Positions 26,766 to 35,267 are shown, counted from the first letter of the stretch. The stretch is 64,000 bases of DNA from Oricola sp. (GCF_022763245.1 NZ_JALEGV010000005.1:186001-250000), one strand, 5' to 3'. Translations and numbers: made by a program. The notes: a model not told the origin generated them from the sequence alone.

Positions 26766-27572
26766 ATGGCATCACGAGAGCCTGGAGACCGCGCATTGAA
26801 TACCGGCCCTGACGCGAGCCTTCCCTCGGTGGTGATACTGACGCCAGTGAAGGACGCCACGCCCTTTTTGGAGACCTACCTGAGCGGTCTCGAAGGGCTG
26901 TCATATCCGCGCGAGCGCCTGTCGCTTGGCATGCTGGAGGGCGACAGCGTCGATGACACGTTTCAGGAGATCGAAAGACTGAAACCGCGCCTTGAGCGAC
27001 GGTTCGACCGGGTCACGCTTCGCAAACGGGATTTCGGCTTCAAGATGCCGAATGGCGTCGTCCGCTGGGCCCCGGCCTATCAATTGCAGCGCCGTGCAGT
27101 GCTCGCGCGCAGCCGCAATCACCTTCTGATGCATGCGCTCGGCGATGCGGAATGGGTGCTTTGGCTGGACGTTGACGTGATCGAATACCCCAAGGACCTC
27201 ATTGAAGCGCTGCTTTCGGCGGAACGGGACATTCTCCATGCACACTGCGTCAAGCAATATGGGGGTGCGACCTTCGACCTGAACGCCTGGCGCGACAAGG
27301 GCAAGCTCGTCATGAACGACCTGCGCGGCGCCGACACGCCGGTGCGGCTCGACGCCGTCGGCGGTACCGTGCTTCTGGTGCGTGCCGATCTGCACAGGGA
27401 TGGCCTGATTTTCCCCCCGTTTCGCTACGGATGCGAGAGCCCGAAGATCCGCGACAGCCACCCGGTCTGGGGCAAGGGCGAGGTCGAGACGGAGGGTTTC
27501 GGCATCATGGCGCACGACATGGGCGCCCAGTGCTGGGGTCTGCCCGACTACGAAGTGCTGCATCACGAATGA
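26766..27572 (+). CDS. Anp1/Mnn9-like (GT62) glycosyltransferase
   Basis: The protein (up to 268 aa) has the Anp1 signature: VVILTPVKDATPFLETYL, LGMLEGDSVDDTF, ARSRNHLL and VLWLDVDVIEYP (DxD metal site), then VGGTVLLVRADLHRDGL and EGFGIMAHDMG. GT62 is best known from fungal alpha-mannan polymerase, so a mannosyltransferase role with GDP-mannose is the first guess. The ATG at 26766 has no ribosome site; a TTG at 26796 with GGAG eight bases upstream is a good alternative. The stop overlaps the next gene's start as ATGA, indicating coupling to the MNN1-like protein. Confidence 0.82.
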   Translation: MASREPGDRALNTGPDASLPSVVILTPVKDATPFLETYLSGLEGLSYPRERLSLGMLEGDSVDDTFQEIERLKPRLERRFDRVTLRKRDFGFKMPNGVVRWAPAYQLQRRAVLARSRNHLLMHALGDAEWVLWLDVDVIEYPKDLIEALLSAERDILHAHCVKQYGGATFDLNAWRDKGKLVMNDLRGADTPVRLDAVGGTVLLVRADLHRDGLIFPPFRYGCESPKIRDSHPVWGKGEVETEGFGIMAHDMGAQCWGLPDYEVLHHE

Positions 27573-29080
27573 CAACTGACGCAATGACCGAAAGACCTGA
27601 CGACCGCAGCCGGACCGATCGCAACTGGCGGGACAAGGAAGACCTTCCAGGCTCGGGACGCGGAATCGTGATCTGCGCGGGCGGACTGCAGATATTCACC
27701 AATGCCTGGGTGCTGGTCCGGCACCTGCGCAAGGTTCTCAGATGCGAGCTGCCCATCGAAGTCTGGCATCTCGGCCGTGAGGAGATGTCGAGCGGCATGC
27801 GCGGCATGCTTGAGGACGAATGCGCCCAGGTTGTCGATGCGTTTTCGCTCCTCTCTCGATTTCCGGCGCGGATTTCCGACGGGTGGCAATTGAAGCCGTA
27901 CGCGCTGATGACATCCGGCTTCCGCGAGGTGCTGATGCTGGATGCCGACAACATCCCTGCCCGCGACCCGACATTCCTTTTCGATCATCCCGCGTTCGCC
28001 GAGTACGGGGCAATCTTTTGGCCCGACGTCATCGATCTGTCCGAGCACAACCCCATCTGGCAGGAACTCGGTCTGCCTGCTGCCCGGCGAACATCTTTCG
28101 AGACGGGCCAGATCGTCATCGACAAAAGCAGGCACCGTACTGCTCTCAAAGCCACACTTGAATTGAATGAGGATGCACAGCGCTTCTATCGCCTCGTCTA
28201 CGGCGACAAGGACACGTTTCTCGCGGCGTGGCTCAAGACCAGGTCTCCGTATCTGCTCATACCGCACCGCCCGTTCACCGACCGGTATGTCAGCTACCAG
28301 CGTGACTTCGACGGCGAAGCCCTCTTCCAGCACCGGTCGAACGGCAAGTTTCAATATGACGACAAGCAGCCGTCCTCGCAGGCCTTCGCGTATGAAGCGG
28401 AATGCAGCGAGAGCCTCGGCGAGTTGCGACGGATCTGGAACGGGCGCTACTTCGAACCGCCAACACGATCGCCGTCGGCGATCAGGATTGAAGAGAACCT
28501 CGCAGGGCAGTCGTTCATTGTTTCGCGCTCGGGAGAGGAAGACCGGACGATCGAATTGCTCGCCTACTGGCAGATCGGCACGGGTCGCGACCACGACCAC
28601 GAGAACTGGTACGTCGCGGAGACGGAGGCAGGCGATCCCATGTTGCGGATCATGGATCGCCACCGCGTCAGGCACGAATTGCGCCTTCGGGAGGACGGCC
28701 AGTGGGTGGAGACAGACGACGCGGCGTCGGCTTTGTGCTTTTCACCGATGACTCCTGACGCCGGCGGCGAGATTCGACGCCACACGACGGGTTTCTTGCG
28801 GGCGGTCGTGGCGGCGGTGGTTGTCGGTGATGAATTGACGCCGGAAGCGGAAGAGGAGTTGCGCGTTACCCTCACGGTCCTCTGCAAGGCCGACCCGATC
28901 GTCATCGAGGATCTGGCGGCCTACGCCGAGCGTGCGACTGATCTCAGTGAACCCACCCAGCAGGGGCTGCAGAGGCTTGCGGTCGAGTTGAAGCGCGTCG
29001 TCGACGAGCGGCCGCGCCGCACGCCGCTGGACAGGCATGCCGAGATCCTGTTCGACCGTCGGCACTACGTCCGGCCCTGA
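27569..29080 (+). CDS. MNN1-like (GT71) glycosyltransferase with extra C-terminal domain
   Basis: The 503-aa protein's first ~280 residues resemble the alpha-mannosyltransferase MNN1 group: ELPIEVWHLGREEM, WQLKPYALMTSGFREVLMLD followed by ADNIPARDP (DxD-like), and SFETGQIVIDKSRH. The last ~200 residues contain a beta-rich part (ENWYVAETEAGDPMLRIMD) and a helical tail I do not recognise. The start ATG at 27569 overlaps the preceding stop as ATGA, which fixes the start well. With the adjacent GT62 gene it forms a pair of families mostly studied in fungal mannan synthesis. Confidence 0.82.
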   Translation: MTTDAMTERPDDRSRTDRNWRDKEDLPGSGRGIVICAGGLQIFTNAWVLVRHLRKVLRCELPIEVWHLGREEMSSGMRGMLEDECAQVVDAFSLLSRFPARISDGWQLKPYALMTSGFREVLMLDADNIPARDPTFLFDHPAFAEYGAIFWPDVIDLSEHNPIWQELGLPAARRTSFETGQIVIDKSRHRTALKATLELNEDAQRFYRLVYGDKDTFLAAWLKTRSPYLLIPHRPFTDRYVSYQRDFDGEALFQHRSNGKFQYDDKQPSSQAFAYEAECSESLGELRRIWNGRYFEPPTRSPSAIRIEENLAGQSFIVSRSGEEDRTIELLAYWQIGTGRDHDHENWYVAETEAGDPMLRIMDRHRVRHELRLREDGQWVETDDAASALCFSPMTPDAGGEIRRHTTGFLRAVVAAVVVGDELTPEAEEELRVTLTVLCKADPIVIEDLAAYAERATDLSEPTQQGLQRLAVELKRVVDERPRRTPLDRHAEILFDRRHYVRP

Positions 29081-29099
29081 GCCGGATGGCAACTGTCGG

Positions 29100-30338
29100 A
29101 TGAAGACGCTCTTCATAGCCCCCATGCTGCCGGATGACGCGGGCAACGGCCTTGCCATGCGTATGGGGACGTTCCTCGAAGCGCTGAGCGAACTCGGCGA
29201 AACCGACTTGCTGGCGGTGCCGGTATTCGGGTCAGGAACCGGCGAGAGCACGCTTTGCCGCCGTCTCGGCATCGAACCGCGAATCATCGACGTCGCGGGG
29301 CGCCTCGAAACGCATTTCGCCCTGCTTCGAAACCTGCCCGATCCGGAGGCACGCCTTGCGGCGTTCCGGGATTACGGCAAACCGTCGACCACGGCCGGCC
29401 TGTCGGTTCCCGTCATGCAGGACATCCGTCAGTTCGCTGCCGAGCGAAGCTACGACCTGATCCACGTAGCGCGCTCCTATCTCCTTCCCGTCATCGATGC
29501 ATGGCCGAAAGGAGAGAGGCCGACAATCTCTGTCGATCTGGACGAAGACGACGCCGAGACGCATCGCCGGATCGCCAGCCTGCACTCGCTTCGCGGCGAC
29601 GCCTACACCGCGCGATGGCTTGAAGCCGAAGCGCAGGCTTACGAGCGGGTGACCGCCCAGTGGCTACCCGCGGCGGACATCGCCCAGATCGCATCCGAAG
29701 GCGAAAGCGGCACGACTGCCAACCGCCACGGCATTCGACCGACAGTCGCTGTCAACACCGTGTCGGTGCCGCCCGAAGTTAGGCGCGATCCTGTAGAACG
29801 CACCCTGCTCTTCGTCGGCGGCTTCGGGTATTTTCCCAATCTGGACGCCGCGTTTTGGCTGCTTGAGGCGGTGCTGTCACGGACCCGTGATCTCTGCGGA
29901 GACACGGTGTCCATGACGATCGTCGGGCGGAACCCGCCGAAGCGGCTCCGCACGCTGGCAGAACAGTCGGGCGTCGAATTGCTCGCTCCAGAGGGCGATC
30001 TCGCTCACCTCTATGCCCGCGCCAGCATTGCCTTGGTTCCGCTTCGCGCGGGCGGCGGATCAAGAATCAAGCTGCTGGAGGCCGCCGCGCATCTGGTACC
30101 GATCGTCGCCACCTCTGCGGGCGCCGAGAATTCGGGTTTCGTCGACGGCGAGGACATCCGCATCGCCGACACCGCCGAGGCGATCGCCGAGGCATGCCAA
30201 GCGATCTGGAACAATCCCGGCCAGACCGCGCAGATGGCGGCCGCCGCGAGACGCCGCGTTGAGGCCACGCATTCGCGCCAGGCGATGATATCGACACTCA
30301 AAAGCTATTTTGCTAGTCAGCTTGGCGTTCCGGTTTGA
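29100..30338 (+). CDS. GT4 family glycosyltransferase
   Basis: The 412-aa GT-B enzyme has TLFIAPMLPDDAGNGLAMRM at the N-terminus and ERTLLFVGGFGYFPNLDAAFWLL before the C-terminal donor domain. The donor-site segment is SIALVPLRAGGGSRIKLLEA, with the E-x7-E type acid positions. The ATG at 29100, 20 bases after the previous stop, matches the domain start; an upstream TTG/ATG-type start at 29037 would overlap the previous gene. It is followed after 18 bases by the PqqD-like gene, so the glycosyltransferases and the kinase/peptide module are probably one transcript. Confidence 0.88.
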   Translation: MKTLFIAPMLPDDAGNGLAMRMGTFLEALSELGETDLLAVPVFGSGTGESTLCRRLGIEPRIIDVAGRLETHFALLRNLPDPEARLAAFRDYGKPSTTAGLSVPVMQDIRQFAAERSYDLIHVARSYLLPVIDAWPKGERPTISVDLDEDDAETHRRIASLHSLRGDAYTARWLEAEAQAYERVTAQWLPAADIAQIASEGESGTTANRHGIRPTVAVNTVSVPPEVRRDPVERTLLFVGGFGYFPNLDAAFWLLEAVLSRTRDLCGDTVSMTIVGRNPPKRLRTLAEQSGVELLAPEGDLAHLYARASIALVPLRAGGGSRIKLLEAAAHLVPIVATSAGAENSGFVDGEDIRIADTAEAIAEACQAIWNNPGQTAQMAAAARRRVEATHSRQAMISTLKSYFASQLGVPV

Positions 30339-30356
30339 GCATCGAGGAGACGCGTC

Positions 30357-30638
30357 TTGAATCTTGATATGTCGGCGCGCTACGTGCAGACCCCCAATCT
30401 GGAGATCAACGAGGCCCCCGACGGCTACGTGATCTATCAGTCCGATCCGGATCGCGTCCATTTCCTCAACACGACGGCTGCCGTCATGCTCGAACTCTGC
30501 AATGGCGAGCATTCGTTGCAGGACATCGCCGACATACTCCAATCCGCGTATGAACTCGACGCCGCGCCGATGGAGGAACTCTCTGCCTCGGCCTCGAACT
30601 TGATCGCCGAGGGCCTCATCCAGCCGTGCACAGGATAA
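30357..30638 (+). CDS. PqqD-like peptide-binding protein (RRE fold)
   Basis: The 93-aa protein is of PqqD length. It has the typical core: DGYVIYQSDPDRVHFLNTTAA, then MLELCNGEHSLQDIADIL and the winged-helix tail. PqqD-family proteins bind leader peptides and present them to modifying enzymes. The start is TTG at 30357: GAGGAG at 30344-30349 lies seven bases before it, while the nearest ATG (30369) would be 19 bases away. The following kinase gene starts inside this gene's end (GTG at 30626). NCBI-type annotations call such proteins part of an 'HPr-rel' system of unknown function (from memory). Confidence 0.85.
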   Translation: MNLDMSARYVQTPNLEINEAPDGYVIYQSDPDRVHFLNTTAAVMLELCNGEHSLQDIADILQSAYELDAAPMEELSASASNLIAEGLIQPCTG

Positions 30639-31450
30639 TCGTCCGCACGCTGACGCGCGAACTCAGACTGCATACAAATAGCGAGGAAGCCGCAGTCGAC
30701 CTCGCTTATGTCGGCGCGGACCCGGTGATGCCCGGGCGCGACTTGCAACCAATCGATCTGACGGTCGAGGCGACAGGCCCCTTCTTCCGGGTCGACCTAC
30801 CCGGTTTCAAGCTCATCGAAGGATCGATCGAAGAGGTTGTGGGCGGCGTGTTCCGCCTGCTGGCCGCCTGGCTTCTGGATGACACGCGAGGTTTGCCCCT
30901 CATGCATGCGGGTCTGGCCGTGATCGAAGGCCGGCGATTCGTCTTCCTCGGCGACAAGGGGTTCGGCAAGACCACGTTGATTCTCAGCCTGATCGAACGG
31001 GGAATCACGGTGGAGGGCGACGAGCACATCGTGCTGACGGCTGACAGCGCTATCACGAGACCGCGCCGGCTTCACGTCAAGGAGACCTCGGTCGACCTTG
31101 TTCCCGCGTTGCGCGACGCGATCCTCGCCTCTCCCTCCATGGCCGAATGGACGGGCAATCGAGTGTTCGCCTGCCCGCCGTCGATGCACGGCGCATCCTG
31201 GGAGATCGCGGAAGCCCCGATCGACCATGTCGTCTTCGTTACGCCGAATTTCGGCGGCTCATCGATTCTCTCTCCTCTATCAAGGGATGAAGCCTTTGCG
31301 CGCCTGATGGAAACCGCATTCCTGCCATCCGAAGGCCGAGGCAAGGCCGTCGCCCGACTGCGAAAACTCTGTATCGACGCGAAAAACTGGAATCTGCAGT
31401 CGGGAAATCTGGATCAGGCCCTCAAACACTTGCGAGCTGTGGCCAATTGA
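30626..31450 (+). CDS. HPr kinase/phosphorylase-like protein
   Basis: The 274-aa protein has an HprK-like P-loop GDKGFGKTT (residues 109-117), preceded by LMHAGLAVIEGRRFVFL and followed by GITVEGDEHIVLT, where HPr kinases have the second acidic pair. True HPr kinases phosphorylate a Ser of the phosphocarrier HPr. Close relatives in lasso-peptide clusters phosphorylate a C-terminal Ser of the peptide (established for paeninodin-type clusters). It overlaps the PqqD-like gene and is 44 bases before a 57-aa peptide gene, which suggests the peptide as substrate (inference). The start is GTG. Confidence 0.82.
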   Translation: MHRIIVRTLTRELRLHTNSEEAAVDLAYVGADPVMPGRDLQPIDLTVEATGPFFRVDLPGFKLIEGSIEEVVGGVFRLLAAWLLDDTRGLPLMHAGLAVIEGRRFVFLGDKGFGKTTLILSLIERGITVEGDEHIVLTADSAITRPRRLHVKETSVDLVPALRDAILASPSMAEWTGNRVFACPPSMHGASWEIAEAPIDHVVFVTPNFGGSSILSPLSRDEAFARLMETAFLPSEGRGKAVARLRKLCIDAKNWNLQSGNLDQALKHLRAVAN

Positions 31451-31494
31451 GTTACCCCAACCAGTATCAACACTGAAGAAACGGACGGTATGCA

Positions 31495-31668
31495 ATGAGT
31501 GATGAGCGCCTTGACAAACTCCTTCTCAAGGTTCCGGCTTCGCGTCGTAAGGTCGTGAAGGGACTTCTGATCGGCGCATTTGCCGCTCCGATGGTGACCT
31601 CGTTCCCGATGGACGGACGTCTGGCTGTCGATCAGGCCATGGCTGCTCCCAACGGCACGACGTCCTGA
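31495..31668 (+). CDS. 57-aa Tat-signal-like peptide, possible substrate of the adjacent kinase
   Basis: The small gene has ATG at 31495 with a purine-rich GGACGG about six bases upstream, and TGA at 31666-31668. The charged N-terminus (SDERLDKLLLK) is followed by ASRRKVVKG, which fits a twin-arginine pattern, then the hydrophobic LLIGAFAAPMV, then SFPMDG, and a short tail ending MAAPNGTTS with Ser as the last residue. I have seen the SRRxFLK / SFxMDG layout in small proteins beside PqqD and HprK-like genes in proteobacteria (from memory). A signal-peptidase-like AMA-A site would leave only about seven residues. Its function is unknown; a RiPP-like precursor or a Tat-targeted anchor are the two main options. 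Confidence 0.7.
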   Translation: MSDERLDKLLLKVPASRRKVVKGLLIGAFAAPMVTSFPMDGRLAVDQAMAAPNGTTS

Positions 31669-31696
31669 CGCCGTTTTCGGTTTCTACGCCTGACAT

Positions 31697-32809
31697 TTGA
31701 AGATTTCCGCCGCCCTTATCGTGCGAAACGAGGCCGCCATGCTTGGTGGCTGCCTCGAATCGCTGAAAGGGCAGGTGGATGAGGTTGTGATCGTCGATAC
31801 GGGTTCGACGGACGCAACATGCGAGATCGCACAATCCCACGGCGCCCGGCTCATGCATCACGCATGGACCGGCGACTTTTCCGAGGCGCGCAATCGCGGT
31901 CTCGACGCAGTCAGTGGCGATTGGGTTCTCTACATCGACGCCGACGAACGGCTCGTTCCCCTGCCCGGTTCCTCGCTGCAGGATATCGCCTCCGCATCAG
32001 GGCATGCCGCCTTCCGGATGAAATTCAGGCCGCGGGTCGGCTATTCGCCCTATAGCGAATTGCGCCTGTTCCGCGCCGATCCGAGGATTCGCTTCGAAAT
32101 GCGCATCCACGAGCGCATCCTGCCCAGCGTCATCCGGGTTTGCGAAAGCGACGGTCTTTCCATAGGCGAGACCGAGGCGGAACTCCAGCATCTGGGCTAT
32201 GAAGGCGACCAATCGCACAAGCACGAGCGCAACCTGCCCCTGCTGGCACGCGCCGTCGAGGACGATCCCGACCGGGTCTATTACTGGTGGCATCTCGGCG
32301 AGACGCTGGCGGCGATCGGAAACACGGATCAAGCCGAGGCGAAGCTGCGCGAAGGGGTCGAGACCGCCAGGCGAACCGAAACGCATCATGCGCTCATCGA
32401 GGCCGTCCTCGCCGTTCACGCACTGGCGCGCGTGTACCAACAGACCGGCAAGGCCGACAAGGCGCTGAGCGTTCTTGACGAGGGCCTCGCAATCCGCCCG
32501 GGCGACCCTGCGCTTCGTCTTCTCAAGGCTCGGTCACTGATCGATCTCGGACGCCATGCCGAAGCACTGCCGCTGCTAGCAGACCTGCCACTCGACGATC
32601 CCGAGACCTTTCATGATCCGGATGCGGCCTATGACCTGCGCATCTTCGGCGAATGGGCCAACGACCTGATCGGCCTCGCCCAGTTTCGCCTCGGTCGCTT
32701 CGCAGAGGCGCGGGACGCCTATCTGGCGGCTGCGGAACGCTCCAGCGACCCCGACCAGCATCGCGTGAAGGCGGCTCTTGCCGCCGCCCGCGCCGTCAGA
32801 AGCGCCTGA
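31697..32809 (+). CDS. GT2 glycosyltransferase with TPR repeats
   Basis: The 370-aa protein has an N-terminal GT2 domain: KISAALIVRNEAAMLGGCLESL, VIVDTGSTDAT and VLYIDADERL (DxD). TPR-like helices follow from about residue 190 to the end (YYWWHLGETLAAIGNTDQAE, LARVYQQTGKADKALSVLDE and FRLGRFAEARDAYLAAAE). The start is a TTG directly before KISAALIV; no strong ribosome site is seen, so it may depend on coupling to the peptide gene 28 bases upstream. Its end overlaps the convergent nucleotidyltransferase by 14 bases. GT2-TPR proteins are common in alphaproteobacterial surface-glycan loci. Confidence 0.85.
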   Translation: MKISAALIVRNEAAMLGGCLESLKGQVDEVVIVDTGSTDATCEIAQSHGARLMHHAWTGDFSEARNRGLDAVSGDWVLYIDADERLVPLPGSSLQDIASASGHAAFRMKFRPRVGYSPYSELRLFRADPRIRFEMRIHERILPSVIRVCESDGLSIGETEAELQHLGYEGDQSHKHERNLPLLARAVEDDPDRVYYWWHLGETLAAIGNTDQAEAKLREGVETARRTETHHALIEAVLAVHALARVYQQTGKADKALSVLDEGLAIRPGDPALRLLKARSLIDLGRHAEALPLLADLPLDDPETFHDPDAAYDLRIFGEWANDLIGLAQFRLGRFAEARDAYLAAAERSSDPDQHRVKAALAAARAVRSA

Positions 32810-33899
32810 TCTTCGGAAGCATCGAAGCGATCACCCTGGCGCGAAGCACCTGGCGGCGAACCAAGTTGCCACCCCCGTCGATCCGGCGCAGTCGGTCGCC
32901 TGCCCAGGCCAGGCGTATCTCTTCTCCATATCCCGGATATTTCCAGATTGCCTCGCTGCGGACGGACAGGACGGTCCGCGCCTGCTCCGCAGCATCCTTC
33001 CTGACCGCGAACGGCGCATTAACAGGCATGGAGTAGAACAGCGCCGCTGCCGCGACCCAGAGATCGAGCACCGCGGCGAGCCACGGATGAGCCGACGCGC
33101 GCGCGACAAGCCTGTGCCGCTGTTCCTCAGTCAGTTCGCCGGCGGCCCAGGCGAATTCGTGAAGTCCCTTGAGACTGATGGTGCCCCGCGCGAAGGCGCT
33201 GTGGCCGATATGGTGATGGATGAGGGCGTGGAGCAGATGGGTGGCCGGGTCGAGCAGGCCAACCGACAGCCCCCCATCGGACGACACAGTCGTGGCGCGG
33301 GCCAGTTCTTCGGTCGGCAGCAGGCGCTCCGCATAGCGGTTGCCACCGCGCCTGTGGATTTCCATCCAGCCGCTCAGCCTGGCATTGTAAAGCGGCGTCA
33401 GATGATGACGGTGCGGACGGTGCGGCAAATCCGGGTCTGGATGATACCCCTCCGCAACCAATGCCTTCTGGGCCGCATGCGCGGCATCGGAGGGCACCAG
33501 CAGATCGATATCACGCATGTAGCGCCAGGCCGGTTGGCCCGTCCACAAGGACTGAGCCCCCTTCAGCAGGATCGGCTCGATCCCCTGCCCGTTCAGGACC
33601 GACACGATCTCGCGGAGGAGTTGCGCCATCTCCTCCCGCCGGGCGTGGTGCGAAGAAAGATATTGCTGCAGCGTGTCGGCCGGGCCCGGACGCCCCGGGC
33701 TAGACGGCGGCACCAGCACGTTCTCCAGAAGCCGCTCCGCCAGGACGGAGAGCAGCATGTCCTCCCCGGCAAAAGCCGTCAGATCCCGCAGCACACCAGG
33801 AACAAACAACCGCGCGCGCAGAGGCGCGAGCTGATCTGGGCGAAGATCCAGGGACAGACATTCGCCCAGCAACCATGGTCGAACGGGATCAGGCGTCAT
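32796..33899 (-). CDS. Nucleotidyltransferase-family protein of the HprK/PqqD type
   Basis: The 367-aa protein contains the polymerase-beta-like pattern of the NTP_transf_5 family: PILLKGAQSLW (residues 109-119) and YMRDIDLLVPSD (127-138) with the two catalytic Asp. The flanking helices HLLHALIHHHIGHSAF and LHEFAWAAGEL are also typical. The family is found with HPr-kinase-like and PqqD-like proteins, including in some lasso-peptide clusters. It lies convergent to the operon holding those genes, with a 14-base overlap, so it belongs to the same module by association. It could add a nucleotide or phosphate group to a peptide or carrier (inference). Confidence 0.8.
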   Translation of the reverse strand: MTPDPVRPWLLGECLSLDLRPDQLAPLRARLFVPGVLRDLTAFAGEDMLLSVLAERLLENVLVPPSSPGRPGPADTLQQYLSSHHARREEMAQLLREIVSVLNGQGIEPILLKGAQSLWTGQPAWRYMRDIDLLVPSDAAHAAQKALVAEGYHPDPDLPHRPHRHHLTPLYNARLSGWMEIHRRGGNRYAERLLPTEELARATTVSSDGGLSVGLLDPATHLLHALIHHHIGHSAFARGTISLKGLHEFAWAAGELTEEQRHRLVARASAHPWLAAVLDLWVAAAALFYSMPVNAPFAVRKDAAEQARTVLSVRSEAIWKYPGYGEEIRLAWAGDRLRRIDGGGNLVRRQVLRARVIASMLPKIRRF

Positions 33900-34117
33900 G
33901 AACAGAGTGCCCGAGCGGAGACGTCACAAGCGATCACGTCGTGCTGCATTGATGTCTCACCCCCGGACCAAGGTTGGCTTTGGCCCGAACAACTCTTCCG
34001 CCGTGGGTGTCGGGCCGAATATCGGTCTACATTGATCGTCAAAGCGGGGAGGTCAGGCATTTGAACCATTCGGCCGGCGGCACCGGATCATGCGGAGGCG
34101 CGAACGCAAAGTGATCG

Positions 34118-34192
34118 TGGCTGGGGCGGCTGGATTCGAACCAGCGCATGGCGGTACCAAAAACCGCTGCCTTACCGCTTGGCTACGCCCCA
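34118..34192 (-). tRNA. tRNA-Gln (anticodon UUG)
   Basis: The 75-base gene on the minus strand has the acceptor pair TGGGGCG / CGCCCCA and an encoded CCA end. The anticodon stem GCGGT / ACCGC carries the loop TTTTGGT with anticodon TTG, and the T arm is CTGGTTCGAATCCAG. All features of tRNA-Gln are present. The gene lies between the convergent end of the kinase/peptide region and the Wza/Wzc operon. Confidence 0.95.
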
Positions 34193-34535
34193 ACGTGATG
34201 TTCGCGCAGCGTTGCCCCGCAAACATGTTCCGCCGGTATATTCGAGCGGAACCGGCTGTCAACCGTCCTTGCAGGTGACACTGGCATATTGGGAACGCCT
34301 TCGGCGTGACCAACTCGCGACGGTCACACCGCACAAGCCAATTTTCCGACGGGCTGACCGTGGCACTCCATCTCTTGACCGTTCCAAGACCGGCGACCGG
34401 CCACGTCCCTGCCGTATTTGCCTGAAATTTGGGTGTTTATCTCGCCTATGGTGCGATGGTAGAGACTGCGAAAAGCACAGACCTGTATTGGGGAACGGTT
34501 TGCTGAAGGCCATTGATTCTGCGAACGGAGGGCAA
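34193..34535. other. Intergenic region between tRNA-Gln and the export operon
   Basis: These 343 bases should hold the tRNA-Gln promoter on the minus strand and the promoter of the export operon on the plus strand. The reading frame of the Wza-like gene is open through it, but the lipoprotein signal only starts at 34536, so I do not treat it as coding. No clear operator or hairpin was seen. Confidence 0.5.
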
Positions 34536-35267
34536 ATGCTGCGGCTGGTGATTGCCGGGCTCGCGACGCTTGTCCTGTGTGCCTGCAGCAGCACTGGTGC
34601 GTCATTGGAAGACGCAGCCAATTCATATGCAGGGAACGGGTCATCAGGCGAATTAAGACTCGTCCCGGTGCTGCCCGCTCCGGCCAACACCAACAACGGG
34701 CTCGAACAGCGGCTCGCGGCGAACGACCTCATCAAGGTCGATGTGTTTCAGGTCGACGAATTGGACAGACAGGTCCGAATCGACCCGCAGGGCCGCATCA
34801 ACCTGGCACTGATCGGAATGGTGGAAGCCGGCGGCAAAACCATTCAGGAGCTGGAAACAGGGATCGAGCAGGCCTACGGCGCAAAGTATCTACAGAACCC
34901 AGAGGTCTCGGTCTTCGTCGAGGAGTCCGCCGGCCAGCAGATCACGGTCGACGGGGCCGTGCGCAAACCAGGCGTCTACACCGCATCCAGCACGTCCACC
35001 CTTTTGGAGGTCGTCGCAAAGGCTGGCGGTTTCACCGAAACCGCGGATGACCAGAAGCTCTATGTTTTCCGCGACGTCGGCGGACGCAAACTTGTGGCCA
35101 ACTACAACGTGAAGAACATCCGGAGCGGCAAGGCACGAGACCCGCGCATTTTCGGTGGTGACGTGATTGTGTCGTTCCGATCCGGGTCGAAAGTTGCTAT
35201 GCAGAACCTGCGTCAGGCCTTGGGAGTTGCGACGAGCGCGTCGTCACTCGCTGTTCTTCCGCTTTAA
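34536..35267 (+). CDS. Wza/ExoF-like polysaccharide export lipoprotein
   Basis: The 243-aa periplasmic/outer-membrane protein starts at an ATG with GGAGG five bases before it. This start gives a lipoprotein signal LRLVIAGLATLVLCACS, with Cys17 as the likely lipidated residue. The Poly_export domain is RLAANDLIKVDVFQVDELD and IDPQGRINLALIGMVEAGG. An SLBB-type segment ITVDGAVRKPGVYTASS follows. It is shorter than E. coli Wza and like the export proteins of rhizobial EPS systems. With the Wzc-like kinase downstream it should form the periplasm-spanning export channel. Confidence 0.9.
   Translation: MLRLVIAGLATLVLCACSSTGASLEDAANSYAGNGSSGELRLVPVLPAPANTNNGLEQRLAANDLIKVDVFQVDELDRQVRIDPQGRINLALIGMVEAGGKTIQELETGIEQAYGAKYLQNPEVSVFVEESAGQQITVDGAVRKPGVYTASSTSTLLEVVAKAGGFTETADDQKLYVFRDVGGRKLVANYNVKNIRSGKARDPRIFGGDVIVSFRSGSKVAMQNLRQALGVATSASSLAVLPL

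Noticed and set aside
34090-34278. Plus-strand reading frame over the tRNA-Gln gene
   Set aside because: It contains the well-known artefact AAGFEPAHGGTKNRCLTAWL, which is the translated antisense of a tRNA.
34179-34535. Longer N-terminus of the Wza-like protein
   Set aside because: It would bury the lipoprotein signal and overlap the tRNA; the GGAGG-preceded ATG at 34536 fits better.
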